64,000 nucleotides of DNA from Crambe crambe (lineage: Eukaryota > Porifera > Demospongiae > Poecilosclerida > Crambeidae). Below are positions 18,401 to 31,500 of this stretch, piece by piece; position 1 is the stretch's first letter, and every line of letters begins with the position of its first letter. A model generated the notes under the pieces. That model saw only the letters and a program-made list of their open reading frames with translations. It was not told the DNA's origin and did not search any database. The DNA lies in the NCBI GenBank assembly GCA_963924555.1, contig OZ004598.1, positions 2,752,501-2,816,500 of the forward strand. Reading direction: 5' to 3'. The position numbers and the translations under genes were made by a program.

Positions 18401-21400
18401 TGCTATAACTTGACATGTACATGACTGATAATCATGTGATTTGTATGATCATGATATGGCTGGGTCATGTGATTTATACATTCCAGAGGAACACACTTGA
18501 AACGGCTAAGTCTCCAGACCCTTCCCTCTCTGTCCAGAAGGGGTGGGGCCTGTGAGTCCATGTGTGTGCTAGTCTGTCAATAATTCAGTGAGGATTATTA
18601 TACCTTCCATAGGCCATTTGGTGGATCAAAAGGTCAAATATCTTGCCATTTTGTTGAAATATTTCAAGAGTTATAATCCTCACTGCAATTGCATACATGT
18701 ACAAAGACAGCTTCATGCAATATCATCATTTGTCTTCCTTCCATCAATATCCTCGAATGTTCTTCAGATTCCCTTATTGAGTGGAATTCAGTCTCAACAT
18801 GACACTCAAGTGGTTGGCGTCCAGTTTCAAGAAGACACTGATAATAGCAAGAATTTCCCAGATGTTAAAGCTTTTCATGCATTCAAGAAGCAGAGGTGCA
18901 TACAAGTATCAGTTATGATACTATTGATTAGATATATTGCTCCATAGAGATACATTCTATTCCATCTTACGGGACTGGGAGAAGCATCATAATGATCCCA
19001 AGTGGACACTGAGGGATCGTCTGGGAGATAAAATTCGGTAAGGATAATCCAGAGCTCGCTGTTAAGGGATTCCAATTAAAACTCTTTTTTGAATATGTTC
19101 TTTTGAATATGCAGTACTATTACTAGTGGCTACAGTGACATCTGTAGCTCTGTCTACTTTGCAAAGCTATTTATGAAGCAAGTTGTGATGGTGAGTGTGC
19201 TGCATGGGTAGCCATTTATTTCCTGAGGTGGGAGGAAGGGGGATTTCTAATAGCATGGGCCCACTCTCAAGTTTGATTATCATTCCATACTGAGCCAGGC
19301 ACTGGCCAGGAGTCTCTATCTTCTAGCTAGATGTATTTCTGCTATTTAAACTTTGACCCTATATAATACTAATGCAATGGTCACTTACAACAAGTTGTAA
19401 CTTTTGATGGGGAGAGCTCCATCACTTCAATAATAATTTGGAAAGTCCCTCCCACCTCGCAAGAAAGATCTATTTTGTGTTTGTAGAGTTGTTATTCCTC
19501 TGTGACTGGAAGTGATCTTGTTCAGAGTGGGTTGAGTCATCAGCTAAACAAGATGGACCCAAGAAGGCTCATTGAGTTAGTAATAACAATATTAATGTCC
19601 TGTACATCACACCTATGTCCCTTGCTTGTCAACTATATAGGCTCACCAGGCGCTTTTATGCACCTTCATCAGGCAGCAGTGATCCATGTCCCCCTCCAGC
19701 CTTTACTCAAGCTGAGGAATTCTTTGCTGAGTTCATTAATATAGCTGACAGGTACACCATAGATGGATATGTGAGTGTTAGACTAAGCCTTCTGTGCAAT
19801 CACCATGATCCTGACACCTCACACACTGTTTGGCTAAAAATGTTAATTATTGTAGATGTACTAGTTGGGGTTAAAGTTCAATCACTCTGTGATCTTACCA
19901 AAGTAAGTTCAGAGATACAAAATCCAAATGCTTTGCCCATAAGCTATGTGAAATCCCCTAGTAATGTGCCAAACTAGATTTACCAGGTGTTGAAAGCTGA
20001 ATAACCTTATTAAGGATAGCTTATTGCAGTATTTTTTCTAGTTTAAATGATTAGTATGGATGATTTGCCCTTTTGGGAGGTACAATCACAACTTCTTATT
20101 ACTTTATTCTCAGCTATTCCTTCAATCAACATTTGATATTGGCCATTACTGATAAAATCAATGAGGTTAGTCTGGTCTTTTAAGTGTATGCAGAATGGTC
20201 CTTGACCTGCAAAAAATTGTTTTGATTTATACTAGCTTCATGGTGCTTCCACTTTTACTCTGAAAGATGCAAAGAAATATTTTGATGTGTTGCACACTTT
20301 AAGAGTCTTGGCTAAATTTCTTGGATTCTTGGATTTTCTGCCATTTGTAAAATCCACATGTGGGATGCCCTCTAGAAATCAAGTATGTACTGATTGATGT
20401 ATGCTTATTTATTGTTTGTTTGTTTGTTTGTTTGTTTATAGATAGTATCATTGGATTTGGTGCAATGCCTTGATGAAGCTTGTGCTAAAGGTCACCTTGG
20501 TATCACTGTGCCCTGGGTGGTACAGTACATGAGCATGATGGACAACCAGGCCCCCAGGCTAAGGCAATACCACTCAGTTCTGACACTTCTTATTGAAATT
20601 TACAAGTAAGAGTTGAAGTGTTAAGTATATTTTGAAACCAATCATGTACTATATAGCCACACAGTGTCTGTCTCTCTAAACAGAGAAGCAAAGAGGTCAT
20701 AAAATAATTGCTTATGTGGCTCCAGAAAAAAAATTATGTAGCTATTTCGAAAGGTGGTGTGTGTAGACAGATGTCATGCTGCCAGTTTCACTGTATACTT
20801 ATCACACTTTCTTATTCGAAGGTCATTAAGAGCATGCAGCGTTACAAATAACATCTGCTACCTCCTGACATGTACTTTAGGGTGGCTATTTGAGGTACAT
20901 AAGTTTAAGATCTTCTAACTTTGAATGATGTACTCATTTATCTTTCATCTCTAGATTCCTAATTTTCCTCCAGCATTATTCTCAAAGCATGTGATGGACA
21001 AATCTAATCTCACACATTCATTTGGCAGCATACCAGATTCATTGGTTGGTTGTAGCAAGAATGTATCATATCATGCAAGGCATGCAACATCTATTACTAA
21101 ATTAATGTATATATACATGTATGTCATATGAACTTCTTTCTTCTCAGCATAAGCTTACCCTTTCATTTTTATGTTTTATGACTTGATAATTAAGTCCTTA
21201 ATTGTGATGTTAAATGTATTCATCTTTGTAGGATACCCTTACTTCTATTTCTTCAGATATTCTCTATTTATGTTGCCCCTTCTTGAGTAAGTTCTCTTGT
21301 CAAGTAGGGTTCATTTTAATTCTTAAAAGTGTTTTCTCTCCTGCTATGGATGTGAAGGTGATATGCGTTCATTGCTTGCTGAGTATGCAGCTGGATTGCA

Positions 21401-23868
21401 AACTAAATCAAGTGAGTTTTTTTGTTTCTTTTTTTAAATTATTATTATGATAGTACTTTTAATGTGTAATACACATACATATGTACGTAGCTCCAATGAG
21501 GAAGATAAAGCCTCTGTCCACTACTATAGAGGCAATAGATAAAGATCCATTAGAGGAAGTTCAAGTATGTGTGTATTGTATGATGAATAACTAGTGAATT
21601 GGTTATCACACTTTTGATTATAGTCTCAGCTGGTGGACAGTTTTTTCCGTAGTCACCCACCATACTTGAAGCAACTATGTGAAACCACCGCAGAAAGGTA
21701 CGTAAGTTGTAATGATAGTACCTGGTCTGCTATCAAATTGTAGTCACACTCCCCCCCCACCACACACACACACAATTATTTGATGGTGGTGGATTCTTCT
21801 TTTTTTACTGAATTTATCTGGACACGAAAAGCCAGAAAGTTATGTTATGTATTTGTATTGTCTTTACTGTGCAGAGTATCTAGTTCAGCAATCATACACA
21901 TTGAATCTTGCATCATACCAAAGTACACGGAACCAGCTTGCTCCCAGTGTATCAGATGGCTACAAAAAAGAATGTAAGTGAGGGCATGCTATAAGAGTGT
22001 TACTTGACTGAAGTTCACTCTCTTGTTGCTGAACTTTTTTGAACCGCACACAGCCATCCCTACTTTTCTTTTCTTTTTTCTTTTTTTTTTTTTTTTTAAT
22101 ATTATGGACCCATAGTGATTGCTATGAGCAGTTTTATTTAGGCTGGCTCCTTGTGTTATCAATATTTCAACTGTTTCTTCAGGTCTAACTTCACAACACA
22201 AAATTTCCTTCAGGTGAACAATGTAATGATTAGTAATACTATGCACTATTGTGTTAATATATTGTAGTTTCAAGCAGAGTGCTTTATGGAGTCACTTTTA
22301 TCTGATATTAATGCCAAATTGAATGTGGAGATCAAGAAATACAGTATCAAGTAGGCATAAAGTCTTCAGTGACCTAGATTAATATACTGTTTTGTATAAA
22401 ATAATCCAGTTATTGCCACACACAAAGTAAAGGTGCTCTCAGTATACTTCTTCAGGGATCTTGTATGCCACAGGTATGTTGTATACTCAGGTCTGCTCTA
22501 TGATACTCCAGTTGCTAAATGAAGCACCCAATTGTATAGCTGGAAATTTTTGAGGCTTAAAATTTTGGAGTCTAACTGAAGCTGGTGCTGAAACTATTGA
22601 GTCACAATTAAGACAAAAATTAGACCTAATCATGAACCTCAATAATATCCAGTCATACAGTATTTAAAACAAACAACTTCCTACTTGGCCTAGAGTGTAG
22701 AGAACTAGCTAAAGGTGTAGAGTGTAAGATAGACACTATGTCTTTTTTAATGGAGTTTTTTTCTTTGTTCAGGTCATTATAGCAGCATATGAAATAGCAG
22801 CAAAATGGAGTACCAGGAAATGTTTCAAGTGGTCATCTTCAAATGCTAGTGGTATGGAAGAATAGTTAAAAAGGCTGATCAGTTACTATTTTATCACAAT
22901 AGTTAAGGTACGAGAACAAGTATTAAAAGTATTTGAAAGAGGACATCGTGTAATTTTATCACGATCGCAAAATTTAAACGGTCAAAAAGAAGCTATTAGT
23001 CCAGCTGCACACTTAGTACACAGACAAGAAGAAAGTACACTTTCGGCAAGCAAACAGGAAGAAGATGCACACTCAGGGTTTCAGGATGTGACACCACATG
23101 CACAGTTCATCTCAGTCTTATCTTCTTTTAAGGTTCATAATAAGTACTTATATGTACATTATAAGGGAGTATAAAAGTGATATTGCTATTAGAGTGTTCA
23201 TCAGGCCTTGAAGTGTACTGAAGAATTGAGTTCAGGTAGTAAACATTGGCTATTTTCCGTTACCATGGCATTGATAATGTATGAACAGATGGAGTTCTTA
23301 ACTTGGTGAGGGTAATGGTGCAGATGATTGAAGTAATACAAAGCAATGCTTTCATTCTGCCGGATGTTCCTTCTCCTCCACAAGTATGTATATGTAATAA
23401 CTTCCTTCTCCCTTTACCAATACTCTGAATTACACAAGTGAAGACAACACACATCAATTAAAGATGTCTAGAAATATCATACTGTCAAAATACTCCAGTT
23501 ACGAGTTTTATTGGCTGTAATTATTGTATCATGTCACCAGATAACAATTATGAAGTACGGTCAATCACTTTATCTAAATATTATGTTGTTCTAGGTGATT
23601 TCCAGTCACTATCAGGACTTTGCCAACTCATCCATTGATTTGGCTGTAGATTTAGGTAAGTACATAATTTCCTATATGCAGTGTTCTAAATTTATACCAA
23701 AATAATGGTGCCTCTTGAAAAATAAAGTGCTATAAAGTTAAAGTTACAGTTCATATTAATTTTCTGGAAGAGATAATATTATCAGCTCTCCTACACATTT
23801 TAGCTCTCACAATTAAGGTGAATGCACCATATAAATTTTGTGATTAGTGAGTTTATGAAGAGTGCTGT

Positions 23869-23899
<31 letters not shown>

Positions 23900-25194
23900 G
23901 GGATTATCCAATATAAAACTTGTGCTACAAGGTATAGAGCAGCCACCTTTTGACTCACAGTTTACTTTATGAATCATTATAGTGTGTCATGGCAGTTTCA
24001 AGACGTATCATTTTCACCAGAGCTCTGAATGTGATCTACTGGACTATTTACTTGATTGTTGGAAACTTTGTAGAGGTATGTCCCAGGAGCCTGCCACTTA
24101 TCTTTAACTTCCTTCCTCTCTCACATTAAAAGCAGTCTGGGAATGAAGTTAAGTAATTTTTTTTAATATTTCCTATATCTTATGGGTACAATTTAGTTCA
24201 CGCTTCAGATCACAATATTTATGGCACCTCTAGGTCTGAAATTAGAAATAAGTGTGGATAAACTACTCAATTCTACAGCCTTTGAAAAGTATCTCATAAG
24301 TGATAAGGTAATTTTCATGTTGATATTTAGGTGGTGGTAAAGCTACTAATAGTCTGATAGTACACTGAAGTTAATACAAACTTTTCTTCTGCATTTTCTC
24401 ATTCTTGATACTGTTTCATTGTCATCATCCCAAGTATCATATTCTGATCCAGTAATAAAAACCTCAATGTGCTTGCTTTTCAATTAGACATAAGTACTAT
24501 TAGTTTTATTTCTCATGGTACCTGAATCATTATTTGACCACAAAATGGCTAATCTCCCTTTATTGCATATCAATTGTTTTGTTTGTTGCTCATTACATAG
24601 TGATTCTACCTTGGACTACTATGCATAATTACATGCTACCGTAATTTATTTTATTGTTAAAATATTTCATACATGTACGAAAATTGTTTACAACAAAACG
24701 TGTAATAGAGCTTATTACAAGCTGCTATATTGTACAAAATTAAATATTAATTACACAAATTATTGTACTTTTGATATGAAATATTAGCGAATCACAGCAC
24801 CAACTGTATCAATAATATAGGATGGATGTGTATGGCTATCACTGGCTAATTTGTTGGTCCTTGCTGTTCGTAAACTGATTGTTCCATCATCTATGGTGGA
24901 AGGGCTTTGGCTATGTCAGTGGCATCAATTGAGTAAAAGTAGTTCTACCAAGGTAAGTAAATTTTTGAATGTGGTGTTGCTAGTATAATTTATCTCTACT
25001 CTCTACAGTTTCTACCATTTATTGAGGCTGTCTCTGTCTTCCTTAAAGTATGGCATTCTCTATGTAGTGAAACAATCAGTGATCAAGAACCCCTCTTCAT
25101 GTCTGTACATTTTGTTCGTTTATCTTCTCATTCAAATCATGCTCCACCCAGTTCTATCTTACTTCCTCATATAGACTTAATTAACTTATTTTGA
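15429..25194 (+). CDS. CDAN1: Codanin-1 (CDAN1)
   Basis: Codanin-1 binds the histone chaperone ASF1 and restrains its import. In humans it is mutated in congenital dyserythropoietic anaemia type I. I chose the ATG at 15429 (MAAGPC...), which sits like the human start. Recognisable pieces are AAFILQFIQEQ and FASLNEFPPV (exon 1, to 15808); KPKRRITPT (exon 16019-16503), matching the ASF1-binding B-domain-like motif; FPDVKAFHAFKKQR (to 18895); DTFYSILRDWEKHH (18948-19037); PCPPPAFTQAEEFF; RVLAKFLGFLDFLPF (20236-20382); ITVPWVVQYMS (20442-20605); PMRKIKPLSTT (21491-21564); SFFRSHPPYLKQL (21624-21697). A 31-nt exon (22183-22213) and later exons lead to a TGA ending at 25194. Joins near 16660-17190, 19590-19635, 19770-20114 and 23305-23390 did not phase in my reading, so exon details there are uncertain. 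Confidence 0.88.
17317..18575. mobile_element. Non-autonomous DNA-transposon-like element with about 70-bp inverted termini
   Basis: Terminal inverted repeats at 17335-17409 and 18483-18552 match over about 70 bp with scattered differences (caggccccgccccttc at left, complement of gaaggggtggggcctg at right). A perfect 16-bp direct repeat, atgtgtgtgctagtct, flanks them (17317-17332 and 18560-18575), like a target-site duplication. The roughly 1.1 kb interior has no long ORF. It lies in a codanin-1 intron, 6 bases after the donor at 17310/17311. Confidence 0.8.
22020..22062. mobile_element. Right-end fragment of the tagggatggctgtgt MITE family
   Basis: The segment gaacttttttgaacc...cacacagccatcccta repeats the right end of the element at 4258-4477. 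No left end is seen nearby. It is located in a codanin-1 intron. Confidence 0.6.
23868..23902. repeat. (GT)n followed by poly-G
   Basis: About eight GT units run into about 20 G in a codanin-1 intron. Confidence 0.9.
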
Positions 25195-25578
25195 ATCATT
25201 TTATTGGTTACAGATTTGACCACCTTGAATCTTCCTCCATATTAACTCTATGTAGGCTAGCTAGCCATGTAGTGGAATATATACTGGCAAAGGAGATACA
25301 GTAGTAGTTTACTCTTGAGATTGAGCAGAATGTAAGGAATCTTGTCAAGGAAGTGCATGATTCTTGACAAGAGCTTTGGTTTGCTATGACCCCCAATAGA
25401 ATTACAAACAACAGGTCAAAACTTGTGATTGATAGGGAGAGAGAGATTGAAAGGGGTGCTCTATGAGCAAAGATGTTATCAAAATTATTAATCATAAATT
25501 AACACATTGATCATAAAAATAATACAAAATATATCGAATTCTATGACTCGTATATACATGAATGATGATGAAAGAGTG
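25195..25578. other. Convergent 3' intergenic region
   Basis: This short spacer lies between the codanin-1 stop (+) and the SPRY-repeat gene stop (-). It must hold both 3' UTRs. No coding signal is seen. Confidence 0.6.
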
Positions 25579-28500
25579 TTATTTGAAATTATTCTGTTGA
25601 TCATAAGTTAAACAACTCCAGTCCATGAAAACAGAAGACGACTTATTATGTGGTACAAAACCAATGATGGGATAGAGATCTTCTGATAGAACATCATCAC
25701 TAATATCAATCTTATTAATGAAAACATTATTCACCGTGAAGAAAAAATATGGTTTCTCAGTCTTGGACTCACTGTTGAAGTCAATACCACAACCGATGGT
25801 GTCTCCAGCTGAACAAACAGGAGCAGTAATGCTATAAAAATTGTCACTGCTATAAACAGCTTTGATATTTCCTTTCATTACATCATAAGCTATTGAGACT
25901 GAAGTGGTTCCTGGCATGTATCGAAGGGGATAGTCTTTGACAGCTAATCCAATCAAAATACTGTCATTACACTCTACGATATTGGTGGCAAAGTAATTAC
26001 GATCATTACCAAGAGAAACTGCAAACTGAGCTGAACCTAAAGTCAAACAATGTCCACTCCCTGACCCCCCGAAGTGAACCATTTGCCCTGAGTAAGAGCA
26101 ATGATTGATCCTCATGAGACCTACAAAGCTGAGTTCTGATTGTGAAGTTTTGGGTTTGAAAGTTTCAAAAAATTGGACTGAGATTTTATCACTGGGATCA
26201 GTGAGACAGATTGCAGGATAGAGATCACTGACCATGAATGGTGCTCGTACACGCCCGATCTCCACACCATTATATGTGAAGAACACTGAACAGCATTTAA
26301 TATTACTTGGAATGGAAATACCACATCCTATTGTATCTCCACAGCGTGCCACAGGACCAAATTCTTTCCCTTTCACAGACGCATTGTAGAGTTTTCCATT
26401 GTCAGTATGATATGCAATTGATCCCCTAAACCACCCTGGAGCTTGATCAAGAGGATAATTCTCAGTGGCCACTCCAATAGCAACACCAATAGAACCAATG
26501 TTAAGAAGCTCTATCTCATAGTATTGCATAGAGTGGGAAAAACATTGGCCATAGATTGCCCCAGATATCACAATGCCAGGGCTTCTCAAGAAACGACCAT
26601 TTCTGTTATACGTCAAGAGCTGGCAGTCAGATGATTTTTTCAAGTTGATGCCACATAAGGCTCTCCACTGTAGCCTGAGTGGATTACAGTTATATGGCTG
26701 TTTGGAAGGAGGTCCTAAGCTGACTTTAATTCGTTCTCCAGGACTGTGGAATCCAATAGTAGGGAAGAACCCAGTGGGTGGAACAGCAACTGTAAAGTGA
26801 CCTAGCTCTACACCATTTCTAGTGAAGCAGACTTGAATCGACTCACTGCTTGAGGACTTGTCCCCCACGTCTGATCTTATCCCAAGACCAATGACATCAT
26901 GCTTCTTCCACACTGAAGCATAAGGAATTCCAGCAGAACACTGGTTGAAAAGCTTTCCATCATCTCCATGATATGCAATGGAATTTTTACACCATCCTGG
27001 TTGCATATTCAGTGGGTAATCAGAAGATGCTGCACCTACAGCTATTGTGCACTTTTCGCCAGGATCAAGAATTTCCACTTCATAATAAGATAAACCATCA
27101 AGGGTGAGGACTTGACTGATTTGAGCCACTCCCACATTACCCTTGGGTTTTCCATCAAAAATATACTCTACTGTACTATTATGGACTTTGACCCTTTCAG
27201 ACCGCAACCAGCCTATCAGGGAGCTGGGATTGTGTACTGGAATATGCATTTGCAAGGATGGAACGACAGAATCACCAGGGTGATGCAGAATAATGATTGG
27301 GTATAACTCTTGCTCTTTCCATTGGGCTTTTATTTTGCTTGTGTGTACTTTGACCTGGTTGATATAAATATCAAACTCATTAGCCACACCATCTCTGAAC
27401 ACAATAGCACAACCCAACTGATCCCCAAGACCACACTTTGTGATTTCTCTAGTAAATTTCTGTGATCCTTGTCTTGTGATGACATGACCAGAAGTGCTAT
27501 AAAGAATGGAGTGAGTGTTTGGTGTAATGGAGCCAATAGGAATCTTCATGGCTGCTCCTACTTGGATGTGCCCCTTGGATGGGTCGTTATGTGAAATGAT
27601 ATCAATTTGAAAATAGGGCTGATTTTCACTGAAAGGAAGTCTAGCTTGACAGAAGGCTTTGGGAAGCCCACCATTGATTTCATTATGGCGACAACAATTC
27701 TTGATGATTCTTCCCACTTGTTTTACAGAGTAAGCATTGGCCCACTCATCAATGCTGACTTGATTGGCTACAGGGGGAAACATTTTATAACGATGAAAAA
27801 AGACTGCCTCTGAGGGACTTTCGAGACAGAGGGTAGGGAAGAGACCTCCAAATGGGATACTTATTTTTTGGGTGTTGAGCAATGCTCCATTAATAGTGAA
27901 ATACACTTCAATTTTTGTGTTTGCTCGACCACCAGTAATATCAGCATAACATACATGGTTCAGACGTGCACCACAGCCTATGACATCACCAGCATAGGCC
28001 TTTGGTCCAAAGGTTTGGCCAAAGTTAGACTCTTTAAACAGCTTGCCATCATCAACATGATATCCTATTGATCCAGGACTCCATCCTATCCACTGATTAC
28101 TAGGATGGTTCCTTGAAGCAAGACCTATAGCTATGGCCCTGTTGGAAGCTCTGGAATGGATTTCAACTTCAAAATAAGGATTTGACTTTGTAAGAGGTAC
28201 TGAAGACTGGGAAAAACCAATTGGGAACTTTTTTTTGGTTTGAGTGGAAGAATGGGTGATTTTTGAATCTTCAAGTTTTAGATTTGAATGTCTAGCCCAA
28301 CCAGACCCAATAGGAGTGACTCTTGGCCAGGTACTGCACATATCCACATCAAGCTTTGTGGTGGAATCAATCATTAGTATACAAGGGTGTATATCTTCAC
28401 CTTCAATCTCAATTTCAGAATAAGATATCACATAATCATTAGCAGTGAAAAAAAGCAAAGATTTTACACTATCAGGTAAAGGAACAATTCCAATACCAAA

Positions 28501-31500
28501 TTTGTCACTCTCTTCCAAAGCACACGTCTCTCTTGCTTTGAAGAACTGATTATATATCATCAGTTTTCCACTGACTACATCAATCACACATGCTTTGAAG
28601 GCTTGAGATTTCAAGAAATTCAGAGGACAAGCTTTGTTAGTAGAAAAACCAACCATAACACGGCCATTTTTTCCTGATAAACAAGTCACAGTAAAATAGT
28701 AACTTCTTGTTGACCCCTGAGATGTCAAAAATTGAAGAGCACCAGGGTTAGAGGAAGACACAAGCTGTACAGTGGATCCTTCCATCTTGATATTTTCAAT
28801 TAATCCCACAGATGAGTTATAGATTAAATCAGGGAATGGGTCAAGGGCTTTGAGGTCAATTGCTATCATTCCACCTTTTGTTCGCATTCCTACAGTAGGG
28901 AAAATACCCATTTGAGGGATCTTAATTAATTTGCTGGATATAATTTTCTGGTTAACAGTGAAAAACACTTCAGCATGAGTGGTAACAGCATCATTAGGGA
29001 ATCTGGCTCCACAACCCAGGACAGCACCATTGTAGCATGGAGCAGCAGTAACAGTCTTGTAAGAACCATTATAAAAAAGATTCCCATCATCTGCATGAAA
29101 AGCAATGGAGTCATTCTTCCATCCAGGATGGACATTGAGTGGATAGTTGTATGATGCTACACCACAAGAAATCTTAAAGCTTTTTCCACCATCATGAATT
29201 CGCACTTCAAAATAAGGTCTTGTAGGAGATAGTGGGAGAGCTGCTTGCAAAGCCCGGACAGGAATAATTTCAGCTTCAGTATCTGCATCAAGGCCTTTCT
29301 TATCCTGAACTAGGTAAGAATCATGACAAACTGAAAATCCATTTTCTGCTCCACGAGCAAAGCCTCTGGGGAGTCCACAAACACAGGGAAACTGCTTTGG
29401 AAACTCTACCCTTGCCAAACTCTCAGACGAATTATAGTCACCTTCTATAGCTATAGTAGGATAAAGCCCACCTTTTGGAAGATCGGTCAGAACATTATTC
29501 ACTTGCTGTTCATTAACAGTAAAGAATACATTTACTCTTTCAGTATCTTTGGAAACTGACAGAGATGAGTCCTTCTTTCGAGGACTGTCAGAGAGAGATG
29601 CCACCTCGATGAACTCCACTCCCACTCCTATAGTAGTGTTCTTTGAGTACAGTCCCGAAGTAATCATTTCCGGAATTGTAGAACAAATCCTTCCTTTACA
29701 CATGATAAAGCCAAGTAGTGGCAAGAACCCCATGGAGTCTGGAGATTCTCCAGGAATTATGTGGTTTGACTCTGAAGAGAGCTTGGGAATAGCTCCAATG
29801 GAAAGCACAGAATAAGAGCTGATTTCACATTGCAGTTTAACCTGGAAATATGTGAAAGTAGTGGAAAAGGAAGAATGGTGCTGCACAACAGCAGGTTTTC
29901 CACAACATTCATTGATCTTGAATAAGCTACTTCCTTCCATTTTTGAATTCCGTATGCACTGCCATCCTACTGATACTTTGGGTGGCATTGGAAAATTTAA
30001 GAAATTTGGTGGAAGAGGGTGTGTTTTAAAGTAGCTTTCAGGAGTAAGCTGAATATTTTGATTAGCATAGACTTTAGTACCAAGACCTGTAATGCCAATT
30101 GCAGGAAAGAAACCATTAGGAGGCAAGAAAACTTCTTGAATGCATAGGGTCAAGCCATTTCTGAAGAACTCTACTACTACATGGTTCTCATCAATGTGTG
30201 TATGTTGAATTTCAGATTTAAACTGTAGAGCTATCCTACAACCAATGATGTCCCCAGTAACACACACACACTCAAGAGTCTTAGACTCTTTCCCTGCAAA
30301 CAATATGTTGTTCTTAGTATGAAAAGCTACAGAGCCCTCAAGGACACCAGGGAGACGGTTAATAGGATAGTTATCCCAAACTAACCCAACTGCAATATTA
30401 CTGTCTTCAGTCATCTCAACTAATTCTATCTCAAAATAGTTGAGCTTTTCGTTCAGAGGTAGCCTGAACTCAACAAAGGCATTCTCAGGGCATGTTTCAC
30501 GGAGTTGAGCATACTCCAATGAGCCATCAGCATTCAAATTGACATTGTGCAATATTTTAAGCAGCTTATTTTCACTCTTTGGAACTGTAACAGGTTCAAT
30601 TATAATGCTGGAGGATCGCTGAATCTTGATTTCACCACTGGAAGACAATGTAGATGAGGTATCTGAAGACATGCCAATTCTAGATTCGTTCATAGGAGTT
30701 AAAGAAAGTTCTTCATGCAAGTCAACAGAATCAGAAGCAAGAGATGCATCTTGGGATATCATTGATACTGTCTTTGACAGTACAGGTGAAGAACTTGATA
30801 GTGGCATGTGAAGAGATTTTTTAATGTCTGTTTTATTTCTCTCTTTCATGTAACCTTCAAATACTTCATCTTCTGGTAAACTATCAAATGAAGACCCACT
30901 TTGCTGTGAAGACAAACTCCATTGAGAAAACAGCTGAGGAGGAACCTCAGAGGTTGTAGATGATAAAGTATTTGATTGATTATGATACACTCTATGCACA
31001 GGCTCAGATTGCTGACTGGTCAACTTCAAGTCACTATAAGAGGCAGAGTGAGCAGGTGCTGGGTATGAAATACTAGAGAAGATGCCAGGTGATGGATGTC
31101 TGTATATAGGTCTAGGTGGAAAGGCAGCTGGAGGACCATAGGGAGGCATAAAACCTGGGGAAGGCAGTCTCGGACCTCGATAGTGAGGAGAAGGAAAATA
31201 ATGCTGATGCATTTGGTAAAGAATTCGTCTCATTTCTTCTTCATCACTTGGATTCTGAGGATGGAAAAGATGAGAATAGGATTGAGTGGTCTGCTCTTCT
31301 GGATGTCTACCTCCATCAGTACTTCTATGAAACAATGTTTGCTCTTGTCTCATCGAATCAGTTCCAGCAGCTTCTGAGTGGTGGGATCTAGTTCGTACAG
31401 GAACGACAGGAGTAGCTGTGTTGTCTGGCTTCAGATGAGCTACAATTTGCAGTGGGGAGGCTATCTGTATTTTTTCTCCTTCACTCATGCAGCCAATTTG

